Shown one piece after another: positions 36,871 to 48,200 of a stretch of 64,000 nucleotides of DNA. The notes below the pieces were generated by a model, which worked only from the letters and a program-made list of their open reading frames with translations, was not told the origin of the DNA and ran no database searches. A program made the translations under genes and the position numbers. Source of the DNA: Polaribacter sp. Hel1_33_78 (GTDB lineage Bacteria; Bacteroidota; Bacteroidia; Flavobacteriales; Flavobacteriaceae); NCBI RefSeq assembly GCF_900106075.1, contig NZ_LT629794.1, positions 1,964,001-2,028,000 on the forward strand, given 5' to 3'. The number at the start of each line of letters is the position of its first letter. Position 1 is the first letter of the stretch.

Positions 36871-36893
36871 AAGCCTCACATTTTGTGAGGCTT
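36871..36893 (+). terminator. terminator of deaD
   Basis: AAGCCTCACA and TGTGAGGCTT form a perfect 10-bp stem with a TTT loop, followed by a run of T. Confidence 0.92.
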
Positions 36894-37083
36894 TTTTTTT
36901 ACTTAAAAAATAAAAGTAATTATAACAGATGATGTTTCAGTATTTAAGGGTAATAGAAACAATTAAGAAAGCTTTCCCAGCACGATAGGAGATTGATGAT
37001 GCTAATAAAGTGACAATTAATGCCATTAAAAAAAAATATTACTTAAATTATATTTTAAAAAAAACTGTTCAATAATAAAAACA

Positions 37084-38595
37084 TTAATTTTTCTGTTTTC
37101 TTAGATATTCAAAAACAGCTTTTCTAATATCAAAAGCCAATTCGTTTTTTTCAGGTTTATATACTGATAATACTTCTTTATTTTCTATTGATAAAAAAGG
37201 AATATCAAAACCTTTTAACAAATAATCAGAAAAAGCAACTGTATACGTTTTTCTATTATTTAACTCTTTGTTCTGAATCATCCACTTCTCTCCTATTTTT
37301 CGAGCATTAAAACGTTGCAAATAAGCTCCTGTTCCCGCAGCTAAAACACCATAATCCAAAACACGTTTTAATAATCTTCCTTTAATTTCTACTTTTAAAA
37401 CAGCGCCTCCATAAGGTAAAATTCTAAAAACATCAACTGCATTAATATCTCCTTCTAATTGATCATCAATTCTAATAGAACCGCCATTTACCAAAGCACA
37501 ATCAACTTGATCATCAAAAGAAAAAGACATAGCCTTTGTTATAATTTGACCTAAATTAGTCTGAACACTTCTAATTGGTGTATCTCTACCATCTAAAGGA
37601 GTTTTTGCCGTATAGATTATTTCTTCTGGATTTGGAATAAGTTCTTTAATTTTTATTTTTAATGTTTTTTGCCATTTAGTTACAACTTCACCAACTTTAT
37701 CATCAGGTTTAATTGAAGAATTTATTTCTTTTAATTCTGATTTTATAATCGTTTTTTTTGTCTTTTTATCAAATGAAATTCTATGAATATAAGCTGTCTT
37801 AGCATTGGCGTCAGCCTTAGATATTATTACATTTCCAATTTTATTATATGAATTTGTGTGCTCGTGCCCTCCCATTATTAACGGTAAATCTGGAATTAAC
37901 TTTGCAATTCTTTTATCATTTGTAATTTTAACATGTGTTAAACCAAAAACAACATCAACTGAATCTTTAATGGCAGCATAAGAAGCTCTTGCTTTTACAA
38001 ACATATTGCCATATTCTACATAATCTTTTGGATTTGAGGGTATACAAACACTTATAAAACCTACTTTTATTTTTGTACCATCTTCATCAGAAAATTCTTT
38101 AATAAATGTTTCTTTTAGAGGATTTTTTTTTCCTTCTTTTTCTTTATAAAAAGGAATCGATTTTTCTTTTGTCTTTAGTTTTACATTGGCAGAAATCCAA
38201 GGAAAATTACTTTCGTTTAAGCGTTGCTGCAAGTCTTTTTGTGATACATCAAATTCATGATTTCCAAAAGCTACTAAATCTATATTCATAGCGTTTAGCA
38301 CTTCAATCATTTGTTTTCCGCGAACTCTTTCTCCATCAACCTTTATGGTTCCTATTAAGGAAGGGTTTAAAAAATCGCCCGCTAAAAGCAACATTGTATT
38401 TTTATTTTCTTCTAATAACCCTTTATGCACTGTTTCTACTCGTGCCATTCCTCCATATTCTCCACCTTGGATTGGCGAAATTTCATAGACATCATTAATT
38501 TGCAAGAAAGTGAAATCAATTTTTCCATCATCTTTTTTACAAGAAAAGAAAAGAGAAATTGATAAAATATAGCATGCTAATTTTGTGATTTTCAT
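37084..38595 (-). CDS. 5'-nucleotidase / 2',3'-cyclic phosphodiesterase family lipoprotein
   Basis: A 503-residue predicted lipoprotein (lipobox LFFSC, Cys19). Residues 28-290 form a calcineurin-like metallophosphatase with the metal motifs LQINDVYE, LLAGDFLNPS, GNHEFD and MGGHEHTN. Residues 330-500 form the C-terminal 5'-nucleotidase substrate domain, with NLGQIITKAMSF, CALVNGGSIR and the DVFRILPYGG segment. It would hydrolyse extracytoplasmic nucleotides to nucleosides plus phosphate. The usual first motif histidine (xHTNDxH) is replaced by LQINDVYE, a variant I believe is common in Bacteroidota. It is 49 bases downstream of the HMG-CoA lyase gene on the same strand. Confidence 0.88.
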   Translation of the reverse strand: MKITKLACYILSISLFFSCKKDDGKIDFTFLQINDVYEISPIQGGEYGGMARVETVHKGLLEENKNTMLLLAGDFLNPSLIGTIKVDGERVRGKQMIEVLNAMNIDLVAFGNHEFDVSQKDLQQRLNESNFPWISANVKLKTKEKSIPFYKEKEGKKNPLKETFIKEFSDEDGTKIKVGFISVCIPSNPKDYVEYGNMFVKARASYAAIKDSVDVVFGLTHVKITNDKRIAKLIPDLPLIMGGHEHTNSYNKIGNVIISKADANAKTAYIHRISFDKKTKKTIIKSELKEINSSIKPDDKVGEVVTKWQKTLKIKIKELIPNPEEIIYTAKTPLDGRDTPIRSVQTNLGQIITKAMSFSFDDQVDCALVNGGSIRIDDQLEGDINAVDVFRILPYGGAVLKVEIKGRLLKRVLDYGVLAAGTGAYLQRFNARKIGEKWMIQNKELNNRKTYTVAFSDYLLKGFDIPFLSIENKEVLSVYKPEKNELAFDIRKAVFEYLRKQKN

Positions 38596-38644
38596 TTTAT
38601 TTTTTTTTAGATTTCTGTTTTACAGTTATAAGTACACTTTGAAC

Positions 38645-39502
38645 TTAAACAAAAAGCTCCAAAGCTTTATTGTAAGCAGTATCAAAACTCATTGACTTTA
38701 TATTTGTATCCACATTTTCAGCTCTAAAATAACTCAATAATTTTTCTGTAGGCATATTACCTGTCAACTCGTCTTTTGCCATCGGGCAACCTCCATAACC
38801 TTTTATTGCGCCATCAAAACGATTACAGCCAGCCTTGAATGCTGAAGCTACTTTTTCTAACCATTCATCTGGTGTTGTGTGTAAATGTGCACCAAATTCA
38901 ATTTCTGGATATTTAGGAATTAAATTTGAAAATAAATAAGTGATATCTTTTGGAGTTGAACTCCCAATTGTATCTGAAAGTGATAAAATTTTTACACCCA
39001 TTTTAGAGAGCTTTTCAGTCCAGTTTCCAACAATATCAACATTCCAAGGGTCTCCATAAGGATTTCCAAAACCCATCGATAAATAAGCAACAACTTCCTT
39101 TTTTGATTTATCAGCAATCTCTAAAATCTGTTCTAAAGTTTCTATTGATTCAGCAATTGTTTTATGTGTATTACGCATTTGAAAATTTTCTGAGATCGAA
39201 AAAGGATATCCTAAATAATCTATTTCTTCGAATTGAACTGCATCATTTGCCCCTCTAACATTAGCAATAATTGCTAATAATTTACTTTGCGTTTTAGATA
39301 ATTCTAACTTCTCTAAAACGGCTGCTGTATCTCTCATTTGAGGTATCGCTTTTGGAGAAACAAAACTGCCAAAATCTATCGTATCAAAGCCAACTTTCAA
39401 TAAAGAATTAATATATGATGCCTTTTTCTCAGTAGAAATAAAATGAGATTTTATTCCTTGCATTGCATCTCTAGGACATTCTATGATTTTGACTTTTTTC
39501 AT
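38645..39502 (-). CDS. hydroxymethylglutaryl-CoA lyase
   Basis: A 285-residue TIM-barrel enzyme that splits HMG-CoA to acetyl-CoA and acetoacetate, the last step of leucine breakdown. I place the start at ATG 39502 (MKKVKIIECPRDAMQG); a TTG three codons upstream is less likely. The catalytic ECPRDAMQG, the metal-binding HLHTTPDEW, and the signature GCPMAKDELTGNMPTE with its catalytic cysteine are all present. 2-isopropylmalate synthase relatives share the fold but not these motifs. It probably works with fatty-acid enzymes such as hbd located elsewhere in the window. Confidence 0.9.
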   Translation of the reverse strand: MKKVKIIECPRDAMQGIKSHFISTEKKASYINSLLKVGFDTIDFGSFVSPKAIPQMRDTAAVLEKLELSKTQSKLLAIIANVRGANDAVQFEEIDYLGYPFSISENFQMRNTHKTIAESIETLEQILEIADKSKKEVVAYLSMGFGNPYGDPWNVDIVGNWTEKLSKMGVKILSLSDTIGSSTPKDITYLFSNLIPKYPEIEFGAHLHTTPDEWLEKVASAFKAGCNRFDGAIKGYGGCPMAKDELTGNMPTEKLLSYFRAENVDTNIKSMSFDTAYNKALELFV

Positions 39503-39734
39503 TGAAATCAAATATACAATTGAAATTTCATTTTTAAAGCTATATTAGTTTAATAAAAATAGTTCGTGAAAAAAAAATTGAAATGTACTCTGCTATTTCT
39601 TTTACTATTTTACTTAAAATATTCATCTGAAAATGATCTTTAACAATTTTATTAATGTATTCAGCATTTTTATGTATTTGCATTTCATTAAACCAATTGA
39701 TTATGCAACTCTTTTTGGTAAATTCGCTTTATAA

Positions 39735-40904
39735 ATGAGCAAGTCAAAAACTATATTACCAATCATTGTTATTTCACAATTTTGCTGCACTTCTCTGTGG
39801 TTTGCAGGAAATGGAGTAATGAGCAATCTTTTAGAAACCTTTAACCTAAAACAAAATGCCTTAGGATACTTAACTTCTTCTGTTCAATTTGGATTTATAA
39901 TAGGTACTCTCGTATTTGCTTTATTTACAATTGCCGATCGTTTTTCACCATCAAAAGTATTTTTCTTTAGTGCAATTTTAGGAGCTTTTTTTAATCTTGG
40001 GTTTATATTTGAAAATCAGTCTTTAGTTAGTTTGATAAGTTTACGTTTTTTTACAGGTTTTTTCTTGGCAGGAATTTATCCTATAGGTATGAAAATAGCC
40101 ACAGATTATTATCAGAAAGGATTAGGAAAATCCTTGGGGTATATAGTTGCTGCTTTAGTTTTAGGGACAGCTTTACCTCATCTATTAAAAGATGTTTTAA
40201 ACAATTTTTCTTGGAAGAGTGTCTTAATTACGACTTCTTCGCTCGCATTTTTTGGTGGTTTATTAATGGTACTCTTTGTGAAAAATGGTCCTTATCGTAA
40301 AGCAAGTAAAACTTTAGATATATCTATTTGCTTTAAAGTTTTTAAAAATATAAAGTTTAGAAAAGCCGCTTTTGGATATTTTGGACATATGTGGGAATTA
40401 TATGCTTTTTGGGCGTTTATTCCTGTTTTACTAATCAAATACCAAAAATTACACTCTGAAATTATTCTTAATATTCCTGTTTTATCTTTTTTAATTATTG
40501 CCGCTGGTAGTGTATCTTGTGTATTAGGAGGATATATTTCTCAGAAATTCGACATAAAAAAAACTGCTTTAGGTTTTCTTTTATTCTCTTGTTTGTGTTG
40601 TCTTGCTTCTCCATTTATGTTTCAACTATCAAATAAAAATATCTTTATTACTTTCTTGCTTTTTTGGGGAATGGTCGTAATCGCAGATTCGCCCCTATTT
40701 TCAACACTAGTTGCTCAAAATGCACCATCAAAAGATAAAGGAACTGCATTAACCATTGTAAATTGTATTGGTTTTACAATTACTATTATTAGCATACAAA
40801 TTATAAGCAGTGTCCTAAATGCGACTAATTCTAATTTAATATTTTCAATTTTAGCTATTGGGCCAATTTTTGGATTGATTAATTTGAGAAAGAACTTAAA
40901 CTAA
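39735..40904 (+). CDS. MFS transporter
   Basis: A 389-residue major facilitator with about 12 membrane helices. The N-terminal half contains QFCCTSLWFAGNGVMSNL and the loop 2-3 region FTIADRFSP, where the standard GxLaDrxGrr motif is only partly kept. A second half starts near residue 210 (FGYFGHMWELYAFWAFIPVLL). The substrate and direction of transport cannot be told. Its last nine bases overlap the stop of the convergent LysE gene. A preceding 220-base spacer contains only a very short signal-like frame. Confidence 0.85.
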   Translation: MSKSKTILPIIVISQFCCTSLWFAGNGVMSNLLETFNLKQNALGYLTSSVQFGFIIGTLVFALFTIADRFSPSKVFFFSAILGAFFNLGFIFENQSLVSLISLRFFTGFFLAGIYPIGMKIATDYYQKGLGKSLGYIVAALVLGTALPHLLKDVLNNFSWKSVLITTSSLAFFGGLLMVLFVKNGPYRKASKTLDISICFKVFKNIKFRKAAFGYFGHMWELYAFWAFIPVLLIKYQKLHSEIILNIPVLSFLIIAAGSVSCVLGGYISQKFDIKKTALGFLLFSCLCCLASPFMFQLSNKNIFITFLLFWGMVVIADSPLFSTLVAQNAPSKDKGTALTIVNCIGFTITIISIQIISSVLNATNSNLIFSILAIGPIFGLINLRKNLN

Positions 40905-41510
40905 AATAAATACGGCAATTAATACAAAAACTACAATTTGAGTCCATTTTAGATAAAGTGCTATGTTTTTGTTTTCCTTTATTTTTTCCGCTATTACGCT
41001 TGCCAAAATTGCTATTGCAGAAAATATAATGAGTGAAACTAACATGAAAATTATGCCTAAAATATAAAATTGAATTACAGTAGAGATACTATCCGAAAAT
41101 AAAAAACCTGGAAAAAAAGCTAAAAAGAAAATAGAAACTTTTGGGTTTAACACATTCATTATAAATCCTTGTTTAAATAATTGTGCGGTCGTTTTATTTT
41201 CGACATTACCTTTTACTAAAATAATAGAGGCATCTGATTGATACACTTTAAAAGCCAAGTATAGTAAATAAATTGCTCCAAATAATTTAATTGTAAAAAA
41301 TAAATTCTCCGATTGTTTTATAATAGCTGATACTCCAAAAGCTAATAAAGTGGTGTGGACTAAACATCCTGAAATTAGGCCAAAAACAGTCGCTAAACCA
41401 AACTTTTTTCCGTTAACGATACTTTGCGTGAGTACAAAAATATTATCTGGCCCAGGTGAGAAAGATAAAATTACTGTTGCTAAAACAAAAGATAAAAGGG
41501 TTTCTAACAT
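40896..41510 (-). CDS. LysE-family amino-acid exporter
   Basis: A 204-residue inner-membrane exporter of the LysE/RhtB family with about six helices. The N-terminal signature FSPGPDNIFVLTQSIVNGKKFGLATVFGLISGCLVHTTLLAFG (residues 17-59) contains the canonical PGPDN motif and the following glycine-rich helix. A typical substrate is an amino acid or related small molecule; this cannot be refined here. It is convergent with the MFS gene by nine shared bases. Confidence 0.9.
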   Translation of the reverse strand: MLETLLSFVLATVILSFSPGPDNIFVLTQSIVNGKKFGLATVFGLISGCLVHTTLLAFGVSAIIKQSENLFFTIKLFGAIYLLYLAFKVYQSDASIILVKGNVENKTTAQLFKQGFIMNVLNPKVSIFFLAFFPGFLFSDSISTVIQFYILGIIFMLVSLIIFSAIAILASVIAEKIKENKNIALYLKWTQIVVFVLIAVFILV

Positions 41511-41595
41511 TAAAATAAAATTATATATTCTTTAATTACAAACAGAACTGCCATTTCTTAAAAATAAAGTCCCTCTTTATTCTTCGGTTTAATAT

Positions 41596-42630
41596 CTATA
41601 AGTCTTTCAAAATAGCCTTGTTGATTCTTTTCACCAAACTTGGTCCTTCATAAATAAATCCAGTATAAATTTGTACTAAATCAGCACCTGCATTTATTTT
41701 TTCTAATGCATCTTTTTCTGAATGAATACCTCCTACTCCAATAATAGGAAATGATTTATTGGAATTATCTGCCAAGTATTTAATCACTTTTGTACTCTGA
41801 TTTTTAATTGGCTGGCCACTTACACCTCCATTACCAATTTCTTGCAAACGTTTTTTAGACACTTTTAAATTATCTCTTGTGGTAGATGTATTAGAGGCGA
41901 TCACCCCATCAATCTTCGTCTCTGCAACTAATTCTATAATTTCATCTAATTGTTCATTATTTAAATCCGGAGCAATTTTTAACAAAATTGGTTTTTGTTT
42001 TTCTTCTTGATTATTAAGTTTCTGACATTCAGAAATTAACTCTAATAAGTAATCTTTGTCATTAAGTTTTGCGTGACTTCCTACATTTGGACAACTCACA
42101 TTTAGCACAAAATAATCTACATACGGATGCAATCCTTTAAAACATTCTTTATAATCTTCTGTATAATTCTCGGGTAATGTTTGTGTGTTTTTACCAATAT
42201 TCCCGCCGATAATAACTTTGCCTTTGTTCTTCTTTAACTGGTGAATAGCACTGCGCAAACCGTCATTATTAAACCCCATTCTGTTAATGATCCCTTGATC
42301 ATCTTTTAAACGAAATAACCTTTTCTTCGGATTTCCAGCTTGGCCTTTAGGAGTTACCGTACCAATTTCTATAAATCCAAAACCAAAATTAGCTAATTCG
42401 TTATATAAGACAGCATTTTTATCAAAACCAGCGGCTAAACCCACAGGATTTTTAAAGGTTAATCCAAATAAAGTACGTTCTAATTTTTTATCATTTACTT
42501 GGTAAATAGCTCTAAATATATTTGAAACTAAAGGAATTTTAGACACTAATTTTATGAAGGAAAAAGTAAAATAATGAATTTTTTCTGGATCAAAAAGAAA
42601 GAAAAAAGGTCTAATAATAAGTTTGTACAT
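41596..42630 (-). CDS. pyrD: dihydroorotate dehydrogenase (quinone), class 2
   Basis: A 344-residue membrane-associated flavoenzyme of pyrimidine synthesis that oxidises dihydroorotate to orotate and reduces quinone. The N-terminal amphipathic helix (residues 1-40, [15 protein letters not shown]) typical of class 2 is present, then [17 protein letters not shown], the FMN-binding [13 protein letters not shown] and NRMGFNNDG, the catalytic-loop [10 protein letters not shown] (Ser base), and [27 protein letters not shown] at the C-terminus. It follows pheT on the same strand with a terminator in the 45-base gap. Confidence 0.96.
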   Translation of the reverse strand: MYKLIIRPFFFLFDPEKIHYFTFSFIKLVSKIPLVSNIFRAIYQVNDKKLERTLFGLTFKNPVGLAAGFDKNAVLYNELANFGFGFIEIGTVTPKGQAGNPKKRLFRLKDDQGIINRMGFNNDGLRSAIHQLKKNKGKVIIGGNIGKNTQTLPENYTEDYKECFKGLHPYVDYFVLNVSCPNVGSHAKLNDKDYLLELISECQKLNNQEEKQKPILLKIAPDLNNEQLDEIIELVAETKIDGVIASNTSTTRDNLKVSKKRLQEIGNGGVSGQPIKNQSTKVIKYLADNSNKSFPIIGVGGIHSEKDALEKINAGADLVQIYTGFIYEGPSLVKRINKAILKDL

Positions 42631-42649
42631 AATTTATCAAATATAAAAA

Positions 42650-42669
42650 AAGCTCCAAAATAGGAGCTT
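42650..42669 (-). terminator. terminator of pheT
   Basis: AAGCTCC and GGAGCTT form a 7-bp stem around a six-base loop; on the minus strand a T run follows. It sits between pheT and pyrD and may allow partial read-through. Confidence 0.75.
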
Positions 42670-42675
42670 AAAATT

Positions 42676-45102
42676 TTATCTTAAAACAGCATCTAAATTC
42701 TTCTCGAAACTTTGCTGTAATTTTTGCATTATTTTATCTATTTGCTTTTCTTCTAACGTTTTAGTTTCATCTTGTAAAACAAAACCAACGGCATAGGATT
42801 TTTTACCTTCAGGTAATTTATCACCTTCATACACGTCAAACAAATCTACATCTTTTAATAACTTTCTTTCTGATTGAAAAGCTAAATTATATACTTCCTT
42901 AAATTCAGTTTTGTTATCAATTAACAATGCTAAATCTCTTTTTACAGAAGGAAATTTAGATAAATCAGAAACTTTAATATTTTTCTTACTAGATAACTTT
43001 AAGACATTTTCCCAATTAAAATCTGCAAATAAAACTTCTTGTTTAATTCCAAATTCTTTTAGAATTGAACGTTTTACTACTCCAAAATCCACTAATTTTA
43101 TTTTCCCCAAACTCAACGTAATTCCTTCAGAAAAAATATCATTTTTAGTAGGGGTAGTTTTTAAGTTCTGAATTCCTAATCTATCTAGAACTGAAGTTAA
43201 AACTCCTTTTACGTAAAAGAAATCAGAAGTTGAAGTAAGTGTATTCCACGATTCTTTTGTTCTTTTTCCGGTTACAAAAAGTGTTAGGTGTTTATCTTCT
43301 TGATACTTGTCATTATATTTATGATATGTTTTACCAAATTCATAAAATTTTAATGAATTATTTTTTCTATTTAAGTTATAAGAAACCGACTCTAAACCAC
43401 TAAATAATAGCGATTGGCGCATAACGCCTAAATCACTACTTAATGGATTTAACATTATAACATTAGCTTCATTATTAATATTTTCTGACAACTCTGTATA
43501 GCTTGCTTTTGTTAAAGAATTCGCCATTGTCTCATTGAACCCTAGAGAACTTAATTGATTAGCAACAACGTTTTCTATCTTAATTTCTTTATTCGAATCA
43601 AAAGAAATTGAAGTATTTAATTTATGAGAAAACTCAATATTATTATAACCATACACACGTAAAATCTCTTCAACAATATCAGCTTCACGCTGAACATCTG
43701 CCCTGTAAGAAGGAATTGTTAATCCCAATCCACCTTCAGTTTCACTGCTAATTTTAATTTCTAAAGATGCTAAAATATTCTTTATCGTTTCTTTTGGAAT
43801 CTCTTGTCCAATTAACCTGTAAGCACTCTCATAAGAGAAAAATACTTGAAAATCTTCAACTTTTACTGGGTAAAAATCTGAAACGTCAGAAGCTAGTTTT
43901 CCACCAGCATATTCTTCAATGAGTAAAGCCGCTCTTTTCAAAGCATACTCTGTCATACTAATATCAATTCCTCTTTCAAAACGGAAAGAAGCATCCGTAT
44001 TTAAAGCGTGTCTTTTTGCCGTTTTTCTTATAGAAACAGGATTAAAATAAGCACTTTCTAAAAATATTGAAGTTGTATTTTCTGTAACGCCTGATTTTAA
44101 ACCACCAAAAACACCACCAATACAAAGCGGATTAGAATCTGCATCACAAATCATAATATCTTCTGCAGAAAGCTTTCTTTCTACTTCATCTAAAGTTGTA
44201 AACTTTGTGCCTTCTTTTAATTTTTTTACAATAATTTTATTTCCTTTAACTTTTTGAGCATCAAAAGCATGTAAAGGTTGTCCTAACTCATGTAATACAT
44301 AATTTGTAATGTCTACAATATTATTTTTTGGCTGTATTCCTATGGCTTTTAAACGATTCTGAATCCATTCAGGAGATTCTTTAACAGTAATATCCGTAAT
44401 TACAATTCCACAATAACGAGGCACTAATTCTTTATCTTCAATTTCTACATCAAAACGCAACGTTCTCTCATCAACATGAAAATTACTTACAGAAGGAGAT
44501 ATGAATTCTAACTTAATATCTTTTTGAATTAATCCTGCTCTTAAATCTCGTGCCACTCCATAATGACTCATAGCATCAGATCTATTTGGTGTTAAACCAA
44601 TTTCAAACACGTAATCTGTTTCGATTTTAAAAACTTCCGCAGCCGATGTTCCTTGTTTTATTTTTTTATCTAAAACTAGAATTCCATCATGATCTTTACC
44701 TAGACCTAATTCATCTTCGGCACAAATCATTCCATTGCTTTCTTCCCCTCTAATTTTTCCTTTTTTTATTTTAAAACCTTCCCCTTTTTCATCATACAAA
44801 ACTGCACCAATTGTAGCTACAGGAACCTTTTGACCGGCAGCAACATTAGGAGCCCCACAAACGATTTGAACAGGCTTCCCATCTCCTAAATCAACAGTAG
44901 TAATCTTTAATCTATCTGCATTTGGATGCTGAATACAAGTTAAAACTTTACCAACAACAATCCCTTTTAAACTTCCCTTGATGGATTCTTTTATTTCTAT
45001 ACCTTCAACTTCTAAGCCCAAATCAGTCAACAACTCACCTGTTTTAGAAGTTTCCCAGTTAATCTGTAAAAATTGTTGTAACCAATTGTATGATATTTTC
45101 AT
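42676..45102 (-). CDS. pheT: phenylalanine--tRNA ligase beta subunit
   Basis: The 808-residue beta chain of the heterotetrameric phenylalanyl-tRNA synthetase. An N-terminal tRNA-binding OB fold covers residues 40-150 (VVGKVLTCIQHPNADRLKI, CGAPNVAAGQKVPVA); the B3/B4 editing domain follows (RYCGIVI, NNIVDITNYVLHELGQPLHAFDA); B5 near 400-475; the catalytic-like core near 480-680; and the FDX-ACB anticodon-binding domain ends the protein (LSKFPSVKRDLALLIDN). Length agrees with the family. The alpha subunit gene is not adjacent in this window. I recall pheT being near zapA in some relatives, but here they are 35 kb apart. Confidence 0.97.
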   Translation of the reverse strand: MKISYNWLQQFLQINWETSKTGELLTDLGLEVEGIEIKESIKGSLKGIVVGKVLTCIQHPNADRLKITTVDLGDGKPVQIVCGAPNVAAGQKVPVATIGAVLYDEKGEGFKIKKGKIRGEESNGMICAEDELGLGKDHDGILVLDKKIKQGTSAAEVFKIETDYVFEIGLTPNRSDAMSHYGVARDLRAGLIQKDIKLEFISPSVSNFHVDERTLRFDVEIEDKELVPRYCGIVITDITVKESPEWIQNRLKAIGIQPKNNIVDITNYVLHELGQPLHAFDAQKVKGNKIIVKKLKEGTKFTTLDEVERKLSAEDIMICDADSNPLCIGGVFGGLKSGVTENTTSIFLESAYFNPVSIRKTAKRHALNTDASFRFERGIDISMTEYALKRAALLIEEYAGGKLASDVSDFYPVKVEDFQVFFSYESAYRLIGQEIPKETIKNILASLEIKISSETEGGLGLTIPSYRADVQREADIVEEILRVYGYNNIEFSHKLNTSISFDSNKEIKIENVVANQLSSLGFNETMANSLTKASYTELSENINNEANVIMLNPLSSDLGVMRQSLLFSGLESVSYNLNRKNNSLKFYEFGKTYHKYNDKYQEDKHLTLFVTGKRTKESWNTLTSTSDFFYVKGVLTSVLDRLGIQNLKTTPTKNDIFSEGITLSLGKIKLVDFGVVKRSILKEFGIKQEVLFADFNWENVLKLSSKKNIKVSDLSKFPSVKRDLALLIDNKTEFKEVYNLAFQSERKLLKDVDLFDVYEGDKLPEGKKSYAVGFVLQDETKTLEEKQIDKIMQKLQQSFEKNLDAVLR

Positions 45103-45274
45103 TTTTTTTCTTTCAAATTTTCAGGCGCTAAATTAACCAATTTTTATCTATTTTTTTCCTTAAAAGTTAAATGTTAATATCTAGTTTATAACTAACTATG
45201 TTGGAAAGCTTTAACATTTCTTATTTCTCTTAATTTGCAATATTATCAATTTTTAACCCCTAAATACTTATCAA

Positions 45275-48200
45275 ATGAAAAAATTATTACTTTTTTACGC
45301 ATTGATCATATCATGCTCGGCATTTTCTCAAATTCCAAATTATTATAATGATGTTAATTTAAATCAAACTAGTACCGCATTAAAAGATGCTTTAGCTCTT
45401 AAAATTATTACCACACATACTACTAACTTATCATACACGCCAGGTGTATGGGACGCCTTAAAGCAAACGGATTTAGACCCAAACGATAATACAAAAGTTG
45501 TATTAATATATGGGTATAGCGATATTGATGGAAACTATGTCACAGATAGAACAAGAGATAAAAATTTAAATGGAGGAACTTCTGGAACACAATGGAACAG
45601 AGAGCATACCTACCCAAAATCTTTAGGAACTCCAAATTTAGGAACTTCTGGTCCAGGAGCTGATGTACACCATTTACGTGCCGCAGATATTACATTTAAC
45701 GGACAGAGAAGTAGCAAAAAATTTGCAGATGGCTCTGGTAATGCAGGCGATGTTTCTGGTGGATGGTACCCTGGAGACGAATGGAAAGGTGACATAGCCC
45801 GTATGATGATGTATACTTACTTAAGATATGGAAACCAATGCTTGCCAACAGGCGTGGCCATAGGTTCAACTGCTACTTCTGATGTAAACATGTTAAATTT
45901 ATTTTTAGAATGGAATACAGAAGACCCTGTTTCTAACTTCGAAAAACAACGTAACCCAATTTTAGAAGGAATTCAAGGTAATAGAAATCCTTTTATAGAT
46001 AATCCTGCATTTGCAACTCAAATTTGGGGTGGACCACAAGCTGAAGATTTATTTGGTAATCCTCCTAATGGAGATACTGAATCCCCTACCGCTCCAACAA
46101 ATTTAATAGCATCGAATGCAACGCAAAGTTCTGTAGATTTAACTTGGACGGCATCAACAGATAATACAGCAGTTACTGGTTATGCTATTTTTAATGGAAC
46201 AACCCAAGTTAGCACAACACTCAATACCAACTTTACTGTTTCAAGTTTAATGGCTGGAACTTCATACTCTTTTTATGTAAAAGCATTTGATGCAGCTGCC
46301 AATGTTTCCTCTATTAGCAACGCAGTATCTATAACAACTACTTCTAATGAAACTGGAAGCGGAACAGCCACGGAGTTATTAATTTCTGAATATATAGAAG
46401 GCTCTTCGAATAACAAAGCTATTGAAATTGCAAACTTCACGGGTGTAACAGTAGATTTAGCTGCATATTCTATTAAAAAAGCAACAAATGGAGGTGGTAC
46501 TTTTTCTAGTACTTTAACTTTAACTGGTAATTTAGCAAACGGACAAGTATATGTTATTGCCCATTCTAGCGCAACCGCAACAATTTTAAATGTAGCTAAT
46601 TTAACAAATAATGGTGTTATGTCTTTTAACGGAAATGACGCTATGGGCTTATTTAAAAATGATGTATTAATTGACTTAATAGGTGATGCCTCAAACAGCA
46701 GTAACTTTGCCCAAAATGTTACATTACAAAGAAAATCATCGGTTACAAGTCCTAATAACTCTTATTCTGCAACTGAATGGAATTCTTTTTCAACAGATAC
46801 TTTTAATGGTTTAGGAAATCATTCGATAGATGGAGGAACAACTTCAGATACTGAAGCTCCAAGTTCTCCTGCAAACCTAGTTGCTTCAAATATTTTACAA
46901 AATATGGTAGATTTAAATTGGTCGACCTCTACAGATGACACAGCAGTCACAGGTTATGATGTTTATCAAAATGGAGTAAAAATAACAACTGTAACAAATA
47001 CAACGTACACTGTTTCTGGTTTAGTAGACAATACTGCCTACAGTTTTTCTATAACCGCGTTTGATGCAGCGGCTAATGTTTCATCAGCTAGTAACACTGT
47101 TTTTATAACAACATTGCCAGTTCCTGACACTACAGCGCCAACTGCACCAACTAATTTAACTTCATCTAATATTACACAAACTACAGCTGATTTAAATTGG
47201 ACTGCTTCTACTGACAATGTTGCTATAACAGGTTATGATATTTATCAAAACAGCACAATTATTGCATCAATTTCTGGAACAAACTATACTGTTTCTGAAT
47301 TGACATCTGGAACTTCCTATAATTTTTTGGTAACAGCAAAAGATGATGCAGGAAATATTTCTAATGCTAGTAATATATTAAATGTAACTACAGAATCTGC
47401 TCCTATAAATGGAACAACGACTGAATTATTAATTTCTGAATATGTAGAAGGGTCTTCCAATAATAAAGCTATTGAGATTGCAAACTTTACGGGTAATGCT
47501 GTTGACTTATCTTCTTACTCTCTCAGAAAAGCGACAAATGGTTCTGGTTCTTTTTCTAGTGTTTTAAATTTAGATGGAAATTTAGCCAATGGACAAGTTT
47601 ATGTTATTGCAAATACTAATGCAAATGCTATTATTTTAAATGTTGCTAATATTACAAATGAAACTGTTTTAAGTTTTAATGGAAATGATGCTATTGGATT
47701 GTTTAAAAATGGAATTTTAATTGATTTAATAGGTGATGAATTAAGTAGTTCTGTGTTTGCACAAGATGTGACTTTACAAAGAAAATCATCAATAACTAGC
47801 CCTAATGTAACTTATATAATTTCTGAATGGAATTCTTTAGCAACCGATATTTTTAGCGGACTCGGAAACCACTTTATTGATGGTGGTGTTATACCAGACA
47901 CTTCAGCTCCTTCTATTCCTTCTAATTTAGTGACTTCAAATATTACTGAAACGGCTGTTAATTTATCATGGTCTGCGTCCACGGATGATACCGCTGTAAC
48001 TGGTTATGACATTTACAATGGCACAAATATAATTGGAAGCGCAGAAACTACTAATTTTAATGTTACTGGTTTATCTGCAGTAACTTCTTACAACTTTACA
48101 ATTACAGCAAAAGATGAAGCTGGTAATGTATCTTCTGCTAGTAATAGCGCTAATGTTACCACTTTAGATTTAACTGCTCCTTCTGCTCCAGTTAATTTAT

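Noticed and set aside
36667..36888. Second plus-strand frame at the end of deaD, Val/Glu/Asp-rich
   Set aside because: It is the shifted reading of the repetitive Gly/Arg codons of the deaD tail.
36930..37060. Protein-like frame with one in-frame stop after deaD
   Set aside because: Only about 19 codons before the stop and no recognisable family; not enough to call a pseudogene.
39566..39643. GTG-initiated 25-codon frame resembling a signal peptide before the MFS gene
   Set aside because: Too short, with no mature part and no supporting context; composition alone produces such frames in AT-rich spacers.
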